NCBI RefSeq assembly: GCF_042675965.1
Contig: NZ_JBHTKJ010000007.1
Coordinates: forward strand, 248,001 to 312,000
DNA length: 64,000 nt
Reading direction: 5' to 3'
DNA from: Virgibacillus_R byunsanensis
GTDB lineage: Bacteria > Bacillota > Bacilli > Bacillales > Amphibacillaceae
Shown here piece by piece: positions 34,153 through 43,358 of this stretch. The notes below the pieces were generated by a model. That model was not told the origin of the DNA. It saw only the letters and a program-made list of their open reading frames with translations, and ran no database searches. Positions within the stretch are counted from its first letter, which is position 1. The number at the start of each line of letters is the position of its first letter. The position numbers were made by a program, and so were the translations under genes.

Positions 34153-35181
34153 ATGGAATCTAGTAATCTAGTTAATGTTCAAAGGGGAAACCACATAGAA
34201 AGTAGCCATCAAGTACATATAGCTGTCGTTGATTCTAATGGTACCCTACTACATCATGCTGGAAATCCAAAAGGGAAAGTGTATGCACGTTCTTCTATGA
34301 AACCACTTCAAGCAATTCCAATTGTGGAAACAGGGGCGGCTGATCATTACAGATTTAGTGATGCAGACTTATCACTTTGTACAGCATCTCATAATGGTGA
34401 GGCCATGCATACAGAGCGGGTTTTGTCGATTTTAGAACGAGTCGGGCTTGAAGACAACAAGTTACAATGTGGAACCCATATTCCTCGGTGGCAGGATACT
34501 TACAAAAATCTCATTCTAAACAATAAAGATGTAACTCCCTTATACAATAACTGTTCTGGTAAGCATACAGGGATGTTAGCAACCGCTAAATTTATGGGTG
34601 AGCCAATTGAAACATACTACTCAGAGAACCATCCAGTTCAACAACGAATTATTCAGGTCATTAGCGAAATGTGTGATTATTCAAAAGAAGAAATTGAAAT
34701 TGGAATCGATGGGTGTGGAGTCCCTGTACATGGTTTACCATTAGATCGCCTTGCTTATGGTTTTTCACGAATGGCTAATCCTAAAACACTTGGAGATCAA
34801 AGGCAAAATACAGTTCGTCGAATAACAAAAGCAATGACAGAAGCACCTGAGATGGTTGGAGGAACAAATCGTTTTTGTTCGGACTTTATGACTGTCGGTG
34901 AGGGGAGGTTTTTTGGAAAAGCTGGCGCAGAAGGTGTCTATTGTATTGGAGATACCGAAACTGGCATCGGTATTGCCGCGAAAGTTGCAGATGGGAATGG
35001 CAGAGCAGTATATCCTGCCGTAATGGAAGTACTCGTACAACTTGAATTACTAACGAATGATCAGATTGAACAATTAGAAGAATATTATCATCCAAAATTA
35101 CGCAACGCAAGAAATGAAATCATTGGGGAACTAATTCCAACTTTCCAATTAAAAAGTCCCAAAAGCATTTTAAATGGTTAA
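34153..35181 (+). CDS. Asparaginase (PF06089 type)
   Basis: The 342-residue protein matches the asparaginase family first seen in Rhizobium etli, unrelated to the classic AnsA/AnsB fold. Motifs are VYARSSMKPLQAIPIVETGA with the Ser and Lys of the active site, LCTASHNGEAMHTERV, LYNNCSGKHTGMLATA and IGIDGCGVPVHGLPLDRLA. It hydrolyses asparagine to aspartate and ammonia in the cytoplasm. AAGGAGTGAATTG precedes the ATG at 34153. It is the first gene of the Dpp-type importer operon and may process asparagine released from imported peptides. Confidence 0.9.
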   Translation: MESSNLVNVQRGNHIESSHQVHIAVVDSNGTLLHHAGNPKGKVYARSSMKPLQAIPIVETGAADHYRFSDADLSLCTASHNGEAMHTERVLSILERVGLEDNKLQCGTHIPRWQDTYKNLILNNKDVTPLYNNCSGKHTGMLATAKFMGEPIETYYSENHPVQQRIIQVISEMCDYSKEEIEIGIDGCGVPVHGLPLDRLAYGFSRMANPKTLGDQRQNTVRRITKAMTEAPEMVGGTNRFCSDFMTVGEGRFFGKAGAEGVYCIGDTETGIGIAAKVADGNGRAVYPAVMEVLVQLELLTNDQIEQLEEYYHPKLRNARNEIIGELIPTFQLKSPKSILNG

Positions 35182-35201
35182 ATTTATGAGGAGGAATAAT
35201 A

Positions 35202-36812
35202 GTGAAAAACAATTATTGGTTTAAATCAATTGCATTATTAGTCGTATTAATTATTGTATTGGTAGGGTGTTCTAACAATACGGCATCCGAAGATGATGAA
35301 ACAGAAGTAGATGATGCTGAACCACAAGAAACAGCGGAAAAAGAAGGAAAGGATTTAACCATTGCAGTTGCTGCTAACTTTGTCAGTTTAGATCCGCATG
35401 ATACGAATGACACACTTTCATATTCTGCCGAAAAAACGATGCTAGAAGGTCTTGTCGGCTTTGATAAGGATATGAACGTAGTTCCTGTCCTTGCAGAAGA
35501 CTACTCGGTTAATGACGATGCTACAGAATTTACGTTTGAGCTACAACAAGGTGTAACGTTTCATGATGGTGCACCATTTAATGCAGAAGCTGTAAAAATT
35601 AATCTTGACCGTCTTACAGATCCAGACAGTACACTTATCCGTTCTAGTTTGTTTGAACTTATTGATAAAACAGAGGTAATTGATGAACATACCGTAAAAG
35701 TAACTCTTTCCGAGCCTTTTGGTGCGATGATTAATACATTTGCACATCCAGCGGGAATGTTAATAAGTCCACAAGCTTTAGAAACATATGGAGATGATGT
35801 TTCACAAAATCCAGTAGGGACTGGCCCGTATGTATTTGAAGAATGGCAACCAGGTGATCATTTAACAGTGACAAAAAATGAGGACTATTGGAATGCCACT
35901 GGAAATGAAGCTGATTCTATTTCATTTAAACCAACACCAGAAAATGGAACACGTGTTGCAATGCTTCAGACAGGTGAAGCTGATTTTATCTATCCCGTTC
36001 CGACAGAACAAGCGGAAAGCGTTAATGGAACAGATGGTATCGTAGTTGAAAATGCACCATCTATTATTGTTCGCTACTTAGCAATGAACAATCTAAAGGA
36101 ACCATTTAATGATGTGCGTGTTCGTCAAGCGGTAAACCATGCAATTAATAAAGAAGCTTTTATAGAAGTTGTAATGAATGGATTTGCTAGCCCAATGGAT
36201 TCCATTATCGCTCCAAATACCCAATTCTATTCTGGTCAAACGCCTTATGAGTTTGATGTAGAAAAGGCCAAAGACTTGTTAGCAGAAGCTGGGTATGAAG
36301 ATGGATTTAAAACAACAGTGTGGGGATCTAATAGTTCTTCTGTCACCAAGGCGATGGAATTTATACAGCAACAACTTGCACAAATAAATATTGAACTCGA
36401 AGTGGTTCCAATGGAATCCGGTACACTTTCAGATAGTATCTGGTCTGTGGAAAACCCAGAAGATGCAGAAATCGAAATGTATTATGGTGGTTGGTCACCA
36501 TCTACTGGAGATGCTGACTGGGGAATACGGCCGCTTGTAGGTGGAGAAAATGCATACCCACCTAGTTCATACAATACAGCTTACTATAACAATGATGAAG
36601 TAAATAGTTTAATTGCAGACGGATTGGCAACAGGCGATGAAGCGGAAAGGGAACAGGCATATGCTGATGTTCAGGAAGTCATCTGGGAAGAAGCGCCATG
36701 GGCTTTCCTATCTGTTGATGATACGATTGCTGGGAAGAAAAACTATTTAGAAGGTATCTATTTATTACCTGATGGATCTTTAAGTCTAGAGAATTTAGAA
36801 ATCCTGGAATAA
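35202..36812 (+). CDS. Dipeptide/oligopeptide ABC binding lipoprotein (DppE/OppA type)
   Basis: The 536-residue extracytoplasmic receptor has a lipoprotein signal with lipobox LVGC near residue 24 and an acidic Asp/Glu linker, then the family-5 solute-binding fold: GKDLTIAVAANFVSLDPHDT, LQQGVTFHDGAPFNAEAVK and PVGTGPYVFEEWQPGDHLT. Members bind di- or oligopeptides, glutathione or nickel complexes. The permease and ATPase genes follow directly, with a hairpin between. With a D-aminopeptidase and D-amino acid transaminase downstream, peptides containing D-residues, such as murein peptides, are the likely ligand. Confidence 0.92.
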   Translation: MKNNYWFKSIALLVVLIIVLVGCSNNTASEDDETEVDDAEPQETAEKEGKDLTIAVAANFVSLDPHDTNDTLSYSAEKTMLEGLVGFDKDMNVVPVLAEDYSVNDDATEFTFELQQGVTFHDGAPFNAEAVKINLDRLTDPDSTLIRSSLFELIDKTEVIDEHTVKVTLSEPFGAMINTFAHPAGMLISPQALETYGDDVSQNPVGTGPYVFEEWQPGDHLTVTKNEDYWNATGNEADSISFKPTPENGTRVAMLQTGEADFIYPVPTEQAESVNGTDGIVVENAPSIIVRYLAMNNLKEPFNDVRVRQAVNHAINKEAFIEVVMNGFASPMDSIIAPNTQFYSGQTPYEFDVEKAKDLLAEAGYEDGFKTTVWGSNSSSVTKAMEFIQQQLAQINIELEVVPMESGTLSDSIWSVENPEDAEIEMYYGGWSPSTGDADWGIRPLVGGENAYPPSSYNTAYYNNDEVNSLIADGLATGDEAEREQAYADVQEVIWEEAPWAFLSVDDTIAGKKNYLEGIYLLPDGSLSLENLEILE

Positions 36813-36821
36813 GTTATAAAT

Positions 36822-36862
36822 TTGAGCGCTGTAGTAAGTTGTTGCGGCGCTCAACTATTTTT
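36822..36862 (+). terminator. Intercistronic hairpin after peptide-binding protein gene
   Basis: TTGAGCGCTG pairs with CGGCGCTCAA (one G-U pair) around a 13-base loop, followed by a T-run broken by CTA. It probably causes partial termination before the permease genes. Confidence 0.7.
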
Positions 36863-36879
36863 TAGCAAGGGGTGATTAA

Positions 36880-37800
36880 ATGCTAAAGTATATAATCAAA
36901 AGATTAATTGGAATTATTCCAATTTTGTTTTTAGTATCCATATTTATCTTTTTGTTCGTTCATCTTATACCTGGTGACCCAGCAAGATTAGTTGCAGGTC
37001 AGGATGCTACATTGCAAGATGTTGAGACTGTTCGTAAAGATCTAGGTTTAGATCAACCTATACATATACAATATTTCACTTTTGTTTCAGGTATATTTCA
37101 AGGAGACCTTGGAACCTCTTTAAAGACGAGTAGACCAGTATTTGATGAGATAGCTATGCGATTTATGCCAACATTTTGGTTAACGTTTTGGAGTATGGCA
37201 TGGGCAGTTATTGTTGGTTTGTTGATCGGTGTTATTTCTGCTACTAAACGAAATAAGTGGCAGGATTACTTAGGGATGATTGGTGCCGTGTCAGGTATTT
37301 CCATGCCCTCTTTCTGGTTGGGACTACTACTTATTCAATTGTTTGCCGTTACACTTGGTTGGCTTCCAACAGGAGGACTCGATTCATGGAAAAGTTATAT
37401 TCTTCCATCCATTACATTGGGATCAGCAGTTGCAGCTGTAGTAGCTAGATTTTCACGTTCATCACTAATGGATATTTTAAAAGATGATTACATTAGAACA
37501 GGTAGAGCAAAAGGGTTAAATGAGCACAAAGTTGTTTGGGGTCACGGATTAAAGAATGCAATGATACCGGTTGTTACCATGACTGGGTTGCAATTTGGAT
37601 TTCTATTAGGTGGTTCTGTTGTTATTGAGACGGTATTTAGTTGGCCTGGTCTGGGTAGATTGTTGATTGATTCTGTTGCATTTCGTGATTATCCGGTTAT
37701 TCAGGCTGAAATGCTATTGTTTGCACTAGAATTTATCCTTATTAACCTAATAGTAGATTTGATTTATGGCTTCCTTAATCCGCAAATTCGATATGACTAA
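36880..37800 (+). CDS. dppB: Dipeptide ABC permease (DppB)
   Basis: The 306-residue membrane protein has six hydrophobic segments and DppB/OppB landmarks: LKYIIKRLIGIIPILFLVSI, LIPGDPARLVAGQDAT and the ATPase-contact EAA loop RTGRAKGLNEHKVVWGHGL. GGGGTGATTAA precedes the ATG. It pairs with the DppC-type protein encoded 20 bases downstream to form the peptide channel. Confidence 0.93.
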   Translation: MLKYIIKRLIGIIPILFLVSIFIFLFVHLIPGDPARLVAGQDATLQDVETVRKDLGLDQPIHIQYFTFVSGIFQGDLGTSLKTSRPVFDEIAMRFMPTFWLTFWSMAWAVIVGLLIGVISATKRNKWQDYLGMIGAVSGISMPSFWLGLLLIQLFAVTLGWLPTGGLDSWKSYILPSITLGSAVAAVVARFSRSSLMDILKDDYIRTGRAKGLNEHKVVWGHGLKNAMIPVVTMTGLQFGFLLGGSVVIETVFSWPGLGRLLIDSVAFRDYPVIQAEMLLFALEFILINLIVDLIYGFLNPQIRYD

Positions 37801-37820
37801 GTAAAGGAGGGTTCCCTAAT

Positions 37821-38726
37821 ATGGCTAATCCAGAAACGGCAGAATTTGCAACTGAACTGCCGATGAAATCAGATAACGTAGAAAAAAGTTCACCAATTAA
37901 GGAGTTTTGGAGGAAATTTAAAAAGCAACGTCTTGCAATGGTGGCAGGGGGCTTTGTCCTTCTTTTAGTTATTATTGCGATTTTAGGACCTATCATTACA
38001 CCATATTCTTCCGTAGAGCCTGATTATGCTAATGTGTTACAAGGAGCATCACTAGATCATTTAGCAGGAACCGATGCTTATGGAAGAGATATTTTTAGTA
38101 GAATCTTAGAAGGAACTAGAATCTCATTGACTGTAGGTGCTACATCCGTATTATTGGGTGCTGTAATAGGTACAATTCTTGGATTAATAAGCGCCTTTTA
38201 TGGAAAGTGGTTGGACAGTATTATTATGCGAACATGTGATGTATTATTTGCTTTTCCAGGAATATTATTAGCTATTGGTATCATTGCGATCTTGGGACCA
38301 GGCCTTGTGAATGTTGTTATTGCCATTTCCATATTTAGTATTCCAAATTTCGCGAGGATTGTACGTAGTAGTGCTCTCTCGACTAAATCATCTGTTTATG
38401 TTGAAGCAACGCGGTCAATTGGTGCAAGGAATAGGAGAATTATTTGGAAACATATCTTTCCGGGAACAGTCTCGAGTATTATCGTTAATTTTACAATGAG
38501 ATTAGGGACAGCAATATTAACCGCTGCCAGTTTAAGTTTTCTTGGCTTAGGAGCACAACCACCATCTCCAGAATGGGGAGCAATGTTGAGTAGTGGAAGA
38601 GATTATTTAAGCACAGCACCACATGTTACTTTTTATCCTGGACTTGCCATCTTTTTAACGGTATTAGCTTTTAATCTTCTTGGTGATGGATTAAGAGATA
38701 CGCTAGATCCGAAAATTACGGATTAG
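37821..38726 (+). CDS. dppC: Dipeptide ABC permease (DppC)
   Basis: The 301-residue membrane protein has DppC/OppC features: an N-terminal cytoplasmic extension, HLAGTDAYGRDIFSRILEGT and the EAA loop EATRSIGARNRRIIWKHIF, then FLGLGAQPPSPEWGAMLSSG. AAAGGAGGG precedes the ATG. It is the second channel subunit of the peptide importer. Confidence 0.93.
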   Translation: MANPETAEFATELPMKSDNVEKSSPIKEFWRKFKKQRLAMVAGGFVLLLVIIAILGPIITPYSSVEPDYANVLQGASLDHLAGTDAYGRDIFSRILEGTRISLTVGATSVLLGAVIGTILGLISAFYGKWLDSIIMRTCDVLFAFPGILLAIGIIAILGPGLVNVVIAISIFSIPNFARIVRSSALSTKSSVYVEATRSIGARNRRIIWKHIFPGTVSSIIVNFTMRLGTAILTAASLSFLGLGAQPPSPEWGAMLSSGRDYLSTAPHVTFYPGLAIFLTVLAFNLLGDGLRDTLDPKITD

Positions 38727-38749
38727 TTTTTAAGGAAAGGAGATTTTAT

Positions 38750-39742
38750 ATGAGCGAAAAGATGTTGGAAATAGAAGACTTAAAAACGTATTTTCATGGA
38801 GATGACGGAATTGTAAAAGCTGTTGATGGTGTAACAATCACTGTTAATAAAGGTGAAACAGTTGGTGTTGTTGGTGAGTCAGGTTGCGGAAAGAGTGTAA
38901 CCTCTTTATCTGCCATGCGACTTTTACACGACACACCAGGTGAAATAGCAGGTGGTTCCATTAAGTTTGAAGGGAAAAGTTTATTAGATCTCAGTGAAAA
39001 AGAAATGCGTCAGCTCCGTGGGAATGATATGGCAATGATTTTTCAGGAACCAATGACATCTTTAAATCCGGTTTATAAGATTGGAAAACAGTTGGAAGAG
39101 GCAATTAGGTTACATCTGAAGTATGATAAGAAAAAAGCCCGGCAACATGCAGTTAAGATGTTAGAAATGGTAGGGCTGCCTCGCGCAGGGGAAATTATTA
39201 ATGAGTACCCTTATCAACTATCCGGAGGCATGCGGCAACGTGTTATGATCGCAATGGCTATGGCTTGTAATCCTAAACTATTAATCGCAGATGAACCAAC
39301 TACTGCTTTAGATGTAACCATACAAGCACAAATACTTGATCTTATGCGAGACCTACGAGATAAAAGTGATACAGCAATTATGCTTATTACGCATGATCTC
39401 GGAGTTGTCGCTGAGATGTGTGATCGTGTAGTTGTTATGTATGCAGGTAAGGTTGTGGAGGAAACCGATGTAAATACATTATATGAGAATCCTCAGCATC
39501 CTTATACAAAGGGATTAATTGGATCAGTACCAAAGTTAGGGCAAGATGTTGAAAAATTAGATTCCATTCGAGGAAATGTACCCACTCCTGCTAATATGCC
39601 AAAAGGATGTAAATTTGCTCCACGTTGTGATTTTGCTATGGATGTTTGCTGGAAGCGTGATCCAGATCTGTTAAAAACCGATGATAACCATACATGTAGA
39701 TGCTGGTTGTATCAGGACCAAGAAAAAGCTCTGGAGGTGTAG
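38750..39742 (+). CDS. dppD: Dipeptide ABC transporter ATPase (DppD)
   Basis: The 330-residue ATPase has Walker A VGESGCGKS, Q-loop IFQEPMTSLNPV, signature LSGGMRQRVMIAMAM and Walker B LLIADEPTTALDVT. The C-terminal oligopeptide-transporter motif MPKGCKFAPRCDFAMDVC has the family cysteines that in related proteins hold an iron-sulfur cluster. AAAGGAG precedes the ATG. The next ATPase starts two bases after its stop. Confidence 0.93.
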   Translation: MSEKMLEIEDLKTYFHGDDGIVKAVDGVTITVNKGETVGVVGESGCGKSVTSLSAMRLLHDTPGEIAGGSIKFEGKSLLDLSEKEMRQLRGNDMAMIFQEPMTSLNPVYKIGKQLEEAIRLHLKYDKKKARQHAVKMLEMVGLPRAGEIINEYPYQLSGGMRQRVMIAMAMACNPKLLIADEPTTALDVTIQAQILDLMRDLRDKSDTAIMLITHDLGVVAEMCDRVVVMYAGKVVEETDVNTLYENPQHPYTKGLIGSVPKLGQDVEKLDSIRGNVPTPANMPKGCKFAPRCDFAMDVCWKRDPDLLKTDDNHTCRCWLYQDQEKALEV

Positions 39743-39744
39743 AG

Positions 39745-40707
39745 ATGACAACGCCATTAGTTGAAGTGAAAAATGTGAAAAAGTACTTTCCAGTAAAAAA
39801 AGGAATACTTGGAAGAAAGAAAACGTTTGTTAAAGCCGTTGATGATGTGTCTTTTATGATTAATAAGGGAGAGACACTTGGTCTTGTAGGTGAAAGTGGT
39901 TGTGGAAAGTCTACTACTGGTCGACTGCTTATGAGTTTACTAAACGTTACGGAAGGGCAAATTTATTTTGAAGGAAATGAAATTACCAGTCTAAATGATA
40001 ATCAAATTCGAAAGGCTCGTAAAGATTTTCAAATGATCTTCCAGGATCCTTATGCATCATTGAATCCAAGAATGATGGTAAAAGACATTATAAACGAACC
40101 TTTAATTGTTCATGGCTACAATCAGAAAGATAGAATGAATCGTGTTAAAGAATTATTAGAAGTTGTAGGCTTAAATGCCTTTCATGCTGACCGTTATCCA
40201 CATCAATTCAGTGGTGGACAACGCCAACGAATTGGTATCGCGCGAGCATTAGCGGTTAACCCTAAGTTGATAATTGCAGATGAGCCTGTTTCTGCCTTGG
40301 ACGTATCAATTCAATCGCAAATTTTAAATTTATTAAAAGATCTTCAGAAGAAATTTGATTTAACGTATTTATTTATAGCACATGATTTAAGTGTAGTGGA
40401 ACATATTAGTGATCGCGTAGGTGTTATGTATTTAGGTAAAATAGTAGAATTAGCAGATAAAAAAACATTATACAAAGATCCCCAACATCCTTATACAAAG
40501 TCATTATTATCAGCTGTTCCTGTTCCTGATCCTAAGTTGAAAAGGGATCGGATTATTTTAAAAGGTGACATTCCTAGTCCATCTAATCCACCTAGTGGTT
40601 GTACATTTCATACGAGATGTCCATTGGCAACTGAGTTTTGTAAACAAGAGGAACCAAAGTTACGTCAAACCAGTGACGGACACTATGTATCCTGTCATCT
40701 CGTTTAA
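39745..40707 (+). CDS. dppF: Dipeptide ABC transporter ATPase (DppF)
   Basis: The 320-residue ATPase has Walker A VGESGCGKST, Q-loop MIFQDPYASLNPRM, signature FSGGQRQRIGIARAL and Walker B LIIADEPVSALDVS, plus the C-terminal GCTFHTRCPLATEFC cysteine motif. The ATG at 39745 follows GGAGGTGTAGAG; an upstream in-frame start at 39700 would overlap dppD by 43 bases and lacks a ribosome site. It completes the importer, which therefore has its own two ATPases. Confidence 0.93.
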   Translation: MTTPLVEVKNVKKYFPVKKGILGRKKTFVKAVDDVSFMINKGETLGLVGESGCGKSTTGRLLMSLLNVTEGQIYFEGNEITSLNDNQIRKARKDFQMIFQDPYASLNPRMMVKDIINEPLIVHGYNQKDRMNRVKELLEVVGLNAFHADRYPHQFSGGQRQRIGIARALAVNPKLIIADEPVSALDVSIQSQILNLLKDLQKKFDLTYLFIAHDLSVVEHISDRVGVMYLGKIVELADKKTLYKDPQHPYTKSLLSAVPVPDPKLKRDRIILKGDIPSPSNPPSGCTFHTRCPLATEFCKQEEPKLRQTSDGHYVSCHLV

Positions 40708-40746
40708 GAAATAATATTACAACTTTAACTTGGGAGATGGAAAGAA

Positions 40747-42453
40747 ATGGTGTGTGCAAAGGTAAATATAATTGCGATTCAAGAAAGGTATTTAGAAACA
40801 ATTACAAAGCAAGTTAAAGAAGTCCTTGGTGATAAGATAATCATTAATTCCATAACAGTAAAGGATCTCCAGATTAACACTGTTAAAAGTGGAGATATTG
40901 TTGTTATTTCAAACAGTCAAATCAAGGGATTAGTAACCCAACTAATACCTAAAGATTGTCAAATTATTATTGCCAAGCGTGATATTAACTATACCAATAC
41001 AAGAGAATTATTGAAACTCCCACCTGGTCAACATATTTTAGTGGTAAATGATAATAAAAATAATGCTGTGGAGACCGTTCAATCGCTTCGGGAAATAGTC
41101 TTCGAACATGATTACCAAGCTTATTTACCAGAAGAGACTATCTCCAAAACAATAGATTATATCGTTACTCCTGGTGAGAGTCACCTTCTGCCTCAAGGTT
41201 TGTCAAATGTAATTGATATAGGAGCGAGGTTGTTAGATATCAGCACATTTGAAGAGTTAGTGAATTTGTTGAAAATTGAATATCCGAAATCGCAAATTGT
41301 TAAGCGTTACTTTAAAGCATGTGTTTCATTGTCATGTAATTATAATACTGAAATTAAAAGTAGTAAGGATATTCAAAATGTAGCACAATACCATTTTGAA
41401 GATATAATCTCTGTGAGTAAATCGATGAATGAAGCAGTTAAACTTGCCAAGCGCTATTCTATGGACAGTAACGCCATACATATCCATCTAGAAGGTGATC
41501 CAGGTACTGGAAAAAGTATGTTTGCACAAGCAATTCATAATCATTCCAATATGGAAAAGCATTCATTTATTTCTGTTAATTGTAATTCAAGAAATTTTGA
41601 TATAGTCGAGAATGAGTTATTTGGATCGGATTATGGTGAAGAAGCCTCATATGGGGTTTTTGAACTTGCGGAAAATGGAACTGTTTGTATCGAAGAAATT
41701 GGAGAACTTCCTCTATCTTTACAGGAACGACTATTACGAACTTTTCAAGAGGGGGAGTTTTTAAGCTCAGCAAGAAACGAGCCAATGCCGCTTCGTTGCA
41801 GGGTGATAACTACTAACTCAAAAAGTTGCAAAGAACTTGTTAAAGATGGTTTGTTTCTTCAGGAACTATATAACTTATTATCTGATAACTCACTTAAAGT
41901 GCCGGCGTTGTCGGAACGGATGGAGGATCTTGTTCCTTTAATTGATAATGTAAAGCAGAGAATTAAACGAAGTGATATTGAATTCACCAACGAAGTTATT
42001 ACTTTCTTTAAGGAATACAATTGGGAAAGTAATGTTAAGGAACTGTATAATGTTATAACCTATTTATCTTTTCTAGAAGAAGATCCTATAGGGATGGAGT
42101 TCCTGCCATTTCATCTGCGTTCAAAAACAGATGAGAAAAAGTTTAATAAAATTAATGTAAATAATCAAATTATCTCTTCAATAGAAGAACACGGATTTTT
42201 AGATGAAAGTATTGAAATACTAAACACTTTTTATGAAGGAAAAAAAATATATGCTTCATACGGTAGAAAGGCATTAAAAAAACGTCTTGAGGAAAAAGGA
42301 CTTAACCTATCAGAGCAACAATTACGAATGAGGTTAGAAGTTCTTCACGAATTGGGTTTAACTATTGTAAGACAAGGTAGGGCAGGATCAACTATTTCAC
42401 GCAAAGGTGAAGAATTTATCCAGGACTATACTAAAACTAAAATCTATTCATAA
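40747..42453 (+). CDS. NtrC-like AAA+ regulator without GAFTGA
   Basis: The 568-residue protein has a PrpR-N-like N-terminal sensor region (about residues 1-190), an NtrC-type AAA+ domain (about 225-460) and a C-terminal winged-helix-like segment. The AAA+ part shows Walker A EGDPGTGKSMFAQ, ENELFGSDYGEEASYGVFEL and Walker B ENGTVCIEEIGELPLSL. At the place of the GAFTGA sigma54-contact loop it has DYGEEAS, so classic sigma54 activation is unlikely. The C-terminus lacks a Fis HTH. It lies in the operon between the importer and the D-aminopeptidase and probably senses a D-peptide or D-amino acid; the effector is not known. Confidence 0.82.
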   Translation: MVCAKVNIIAIQERYLETITKQVKEVLGDKIIINSITVKDLQINTVKSGDIVVISNSQIKGLVTQLIPKDCQIIIAKRDINYTNTRELLKLPPGQHILVVNDNKNNAVETVQSLREIVFEHDYQAYLPEETISKTIDYIVTPGESHLLPQGLSNVIDIGARLLDISTFEELVNLLKIEYPKSQIVKRYFKACVSLSCNYNTEIKSSKDIQNVAQYHFEDIISVSKSMNEAVKLAKRYSMDSNAIHIHLEGDPGTGKSMFAQAIHNHSNMEKHSFISVNCNSRNFDIVENELFGSDYGEEASYGVFELAENGTVCIEEIGELPLSLQERLLRTFQEGEFLSSARNEPMPLRCRVITTNSKSCKELVKDGLFLQELYNLLSDNSLKVPALSERMEDLVPLIDNVKQRIKRSDIEFTNEVITFFKEYNWESNVKELYNVITYLSFLEEDPIGMEFLPFHLRSKTDEKKFNKINVNNQIISSIEEHGFLDESIEILNTFYEGKKIYASYGRKALKKRLEEKGLNLSEQQLRMRLEVLHELGLTIVRQGRAGSTISRKGEEFIQDYTKTKIYS

Positions 42454-42487
42454 AAAATACGTGAATGTTATCTAGGAGGTGAGAAGG

Positions 42488-43306
42488 CTGAAACTCTATA
42501 TTTCCGCTGATATTGAAGGTGTTTCTGGGGTTGTTCATTCCGAACATACTGCCCGAAATGGTAAAGAACATGATCGAGCAAGAATGTACATGACTCAAGA
42601 AATTAATGCTTGTATAAATGGAGCTTTAGAGGTTGGCGTTACAGAAATCGTGGTAAATGACTCACATGGAACAATGAGAAATATACTGTTGGAACAGCTG
42701 CATCCGCGGGCAGAGCTTATCTCGGGTTCACCAAAGAAATTTGCAATGGTAGAAGGACTGAATGAAACCTTTGATGTTGTAATATTTATTGGTTACCATA
42801 CGAGAATGGGTACAAATGGAATTTTAAACCATACATTTCATGGTAAAGCCATACAAACTATTAAAATTAATGGTGTGGATTATGGAGAATTTGGATTAAA
42901 TGCAGCGTTAGCCGGTTATCACGGTGTACCACTTGTAATGGTGAGTGGATGTGATTTACTCAGTAAAGAAGCAACAGAATTAATTCCTACTATTCATACA
43001 GCGACTGTTAAAAAAACAATAAATCGAACAACAGCTCAAAATTTAAGTCTAGATAGATCACATGAGATTATAAAATCAGAGACTATTAAAGGAATTAAGA
43101 ATAAAGATAACATCAAGCCATTCAACTTTAAGGGGTCATTAGAGGTTGAGGTATCATTTTTACATTCGGGACTTGCGGACATGGCAGAGATACTTCCGAT
43201 TGTAAAAAGAAAAGATACTACGTCCGTTACATTTACTACAGAAAATATTCTTGATGCTTATCGTTACATACGGAGTATAATAATGATGGTTAGTAGTGGA
43301 ACTTGA
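42488..43306 (+). CDS. dppA: D-aminopeptidase DppA (M55 family)
   Basis: The 272-residue zinc peptidase removes N-terminal D-amino acids, notably D-Ala, from peptides. M55 motifs are KLYISADIEGVSG (Asp and Glu zinc ligands), VVNDSHGTM, FIGYHTRMG and NHTFHGKAIQTIKINGV followed by YGEFGLNAALAGYHGVPL. The start is unusual: AGGAGGTGAG (42474-42483) is spaced for a CTG at 42488, and the product then begins KLYISADIEG exactly like B. subtilis DppA (MKLYMSVDMEG). The in-frame GTG at 42479 overlaps the Shine-Dalgarno itself. The gene follows the Dpp importer and regulator genes, as a D-peptide pathway would have it. Confidence 0.93.
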   Translation: MKLYISADIEGVSGVVHSEHTARNGKEHDRARMYMTQEINACINGALEVGVTEIVVNDSHGTMRNILLEQLHPRAELISGSPKKFAMVEGLNETFDVVIFIGYHTRMGTNGILNHTFHGKAIQTIKINGVDYGEFGLNAALAGYHGVPLVMVSGCDLLSKEATELIPTIHTATVKKTINRTTAQNLSLDRSHEIIKSETIKGIKNKDNIKPFNFKGSLEVEVSFLHSGLADMAEILPIVKRKDTTSVTFTTENILDAYRYIRSIIMMVSSGT

Positions 43307-43358
43307 CTAATCAACTAATAAATATAGAAGAATTTAAGCGACCTAGGAGGAGAAGTTA

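Noticed and set aside
40747..42453. Regulator as a classic sigma54-dependent activator
   Set aside because: The position of GAFTGA is occupied by an unrelated sequence and the C-terminus is not Fis-like.
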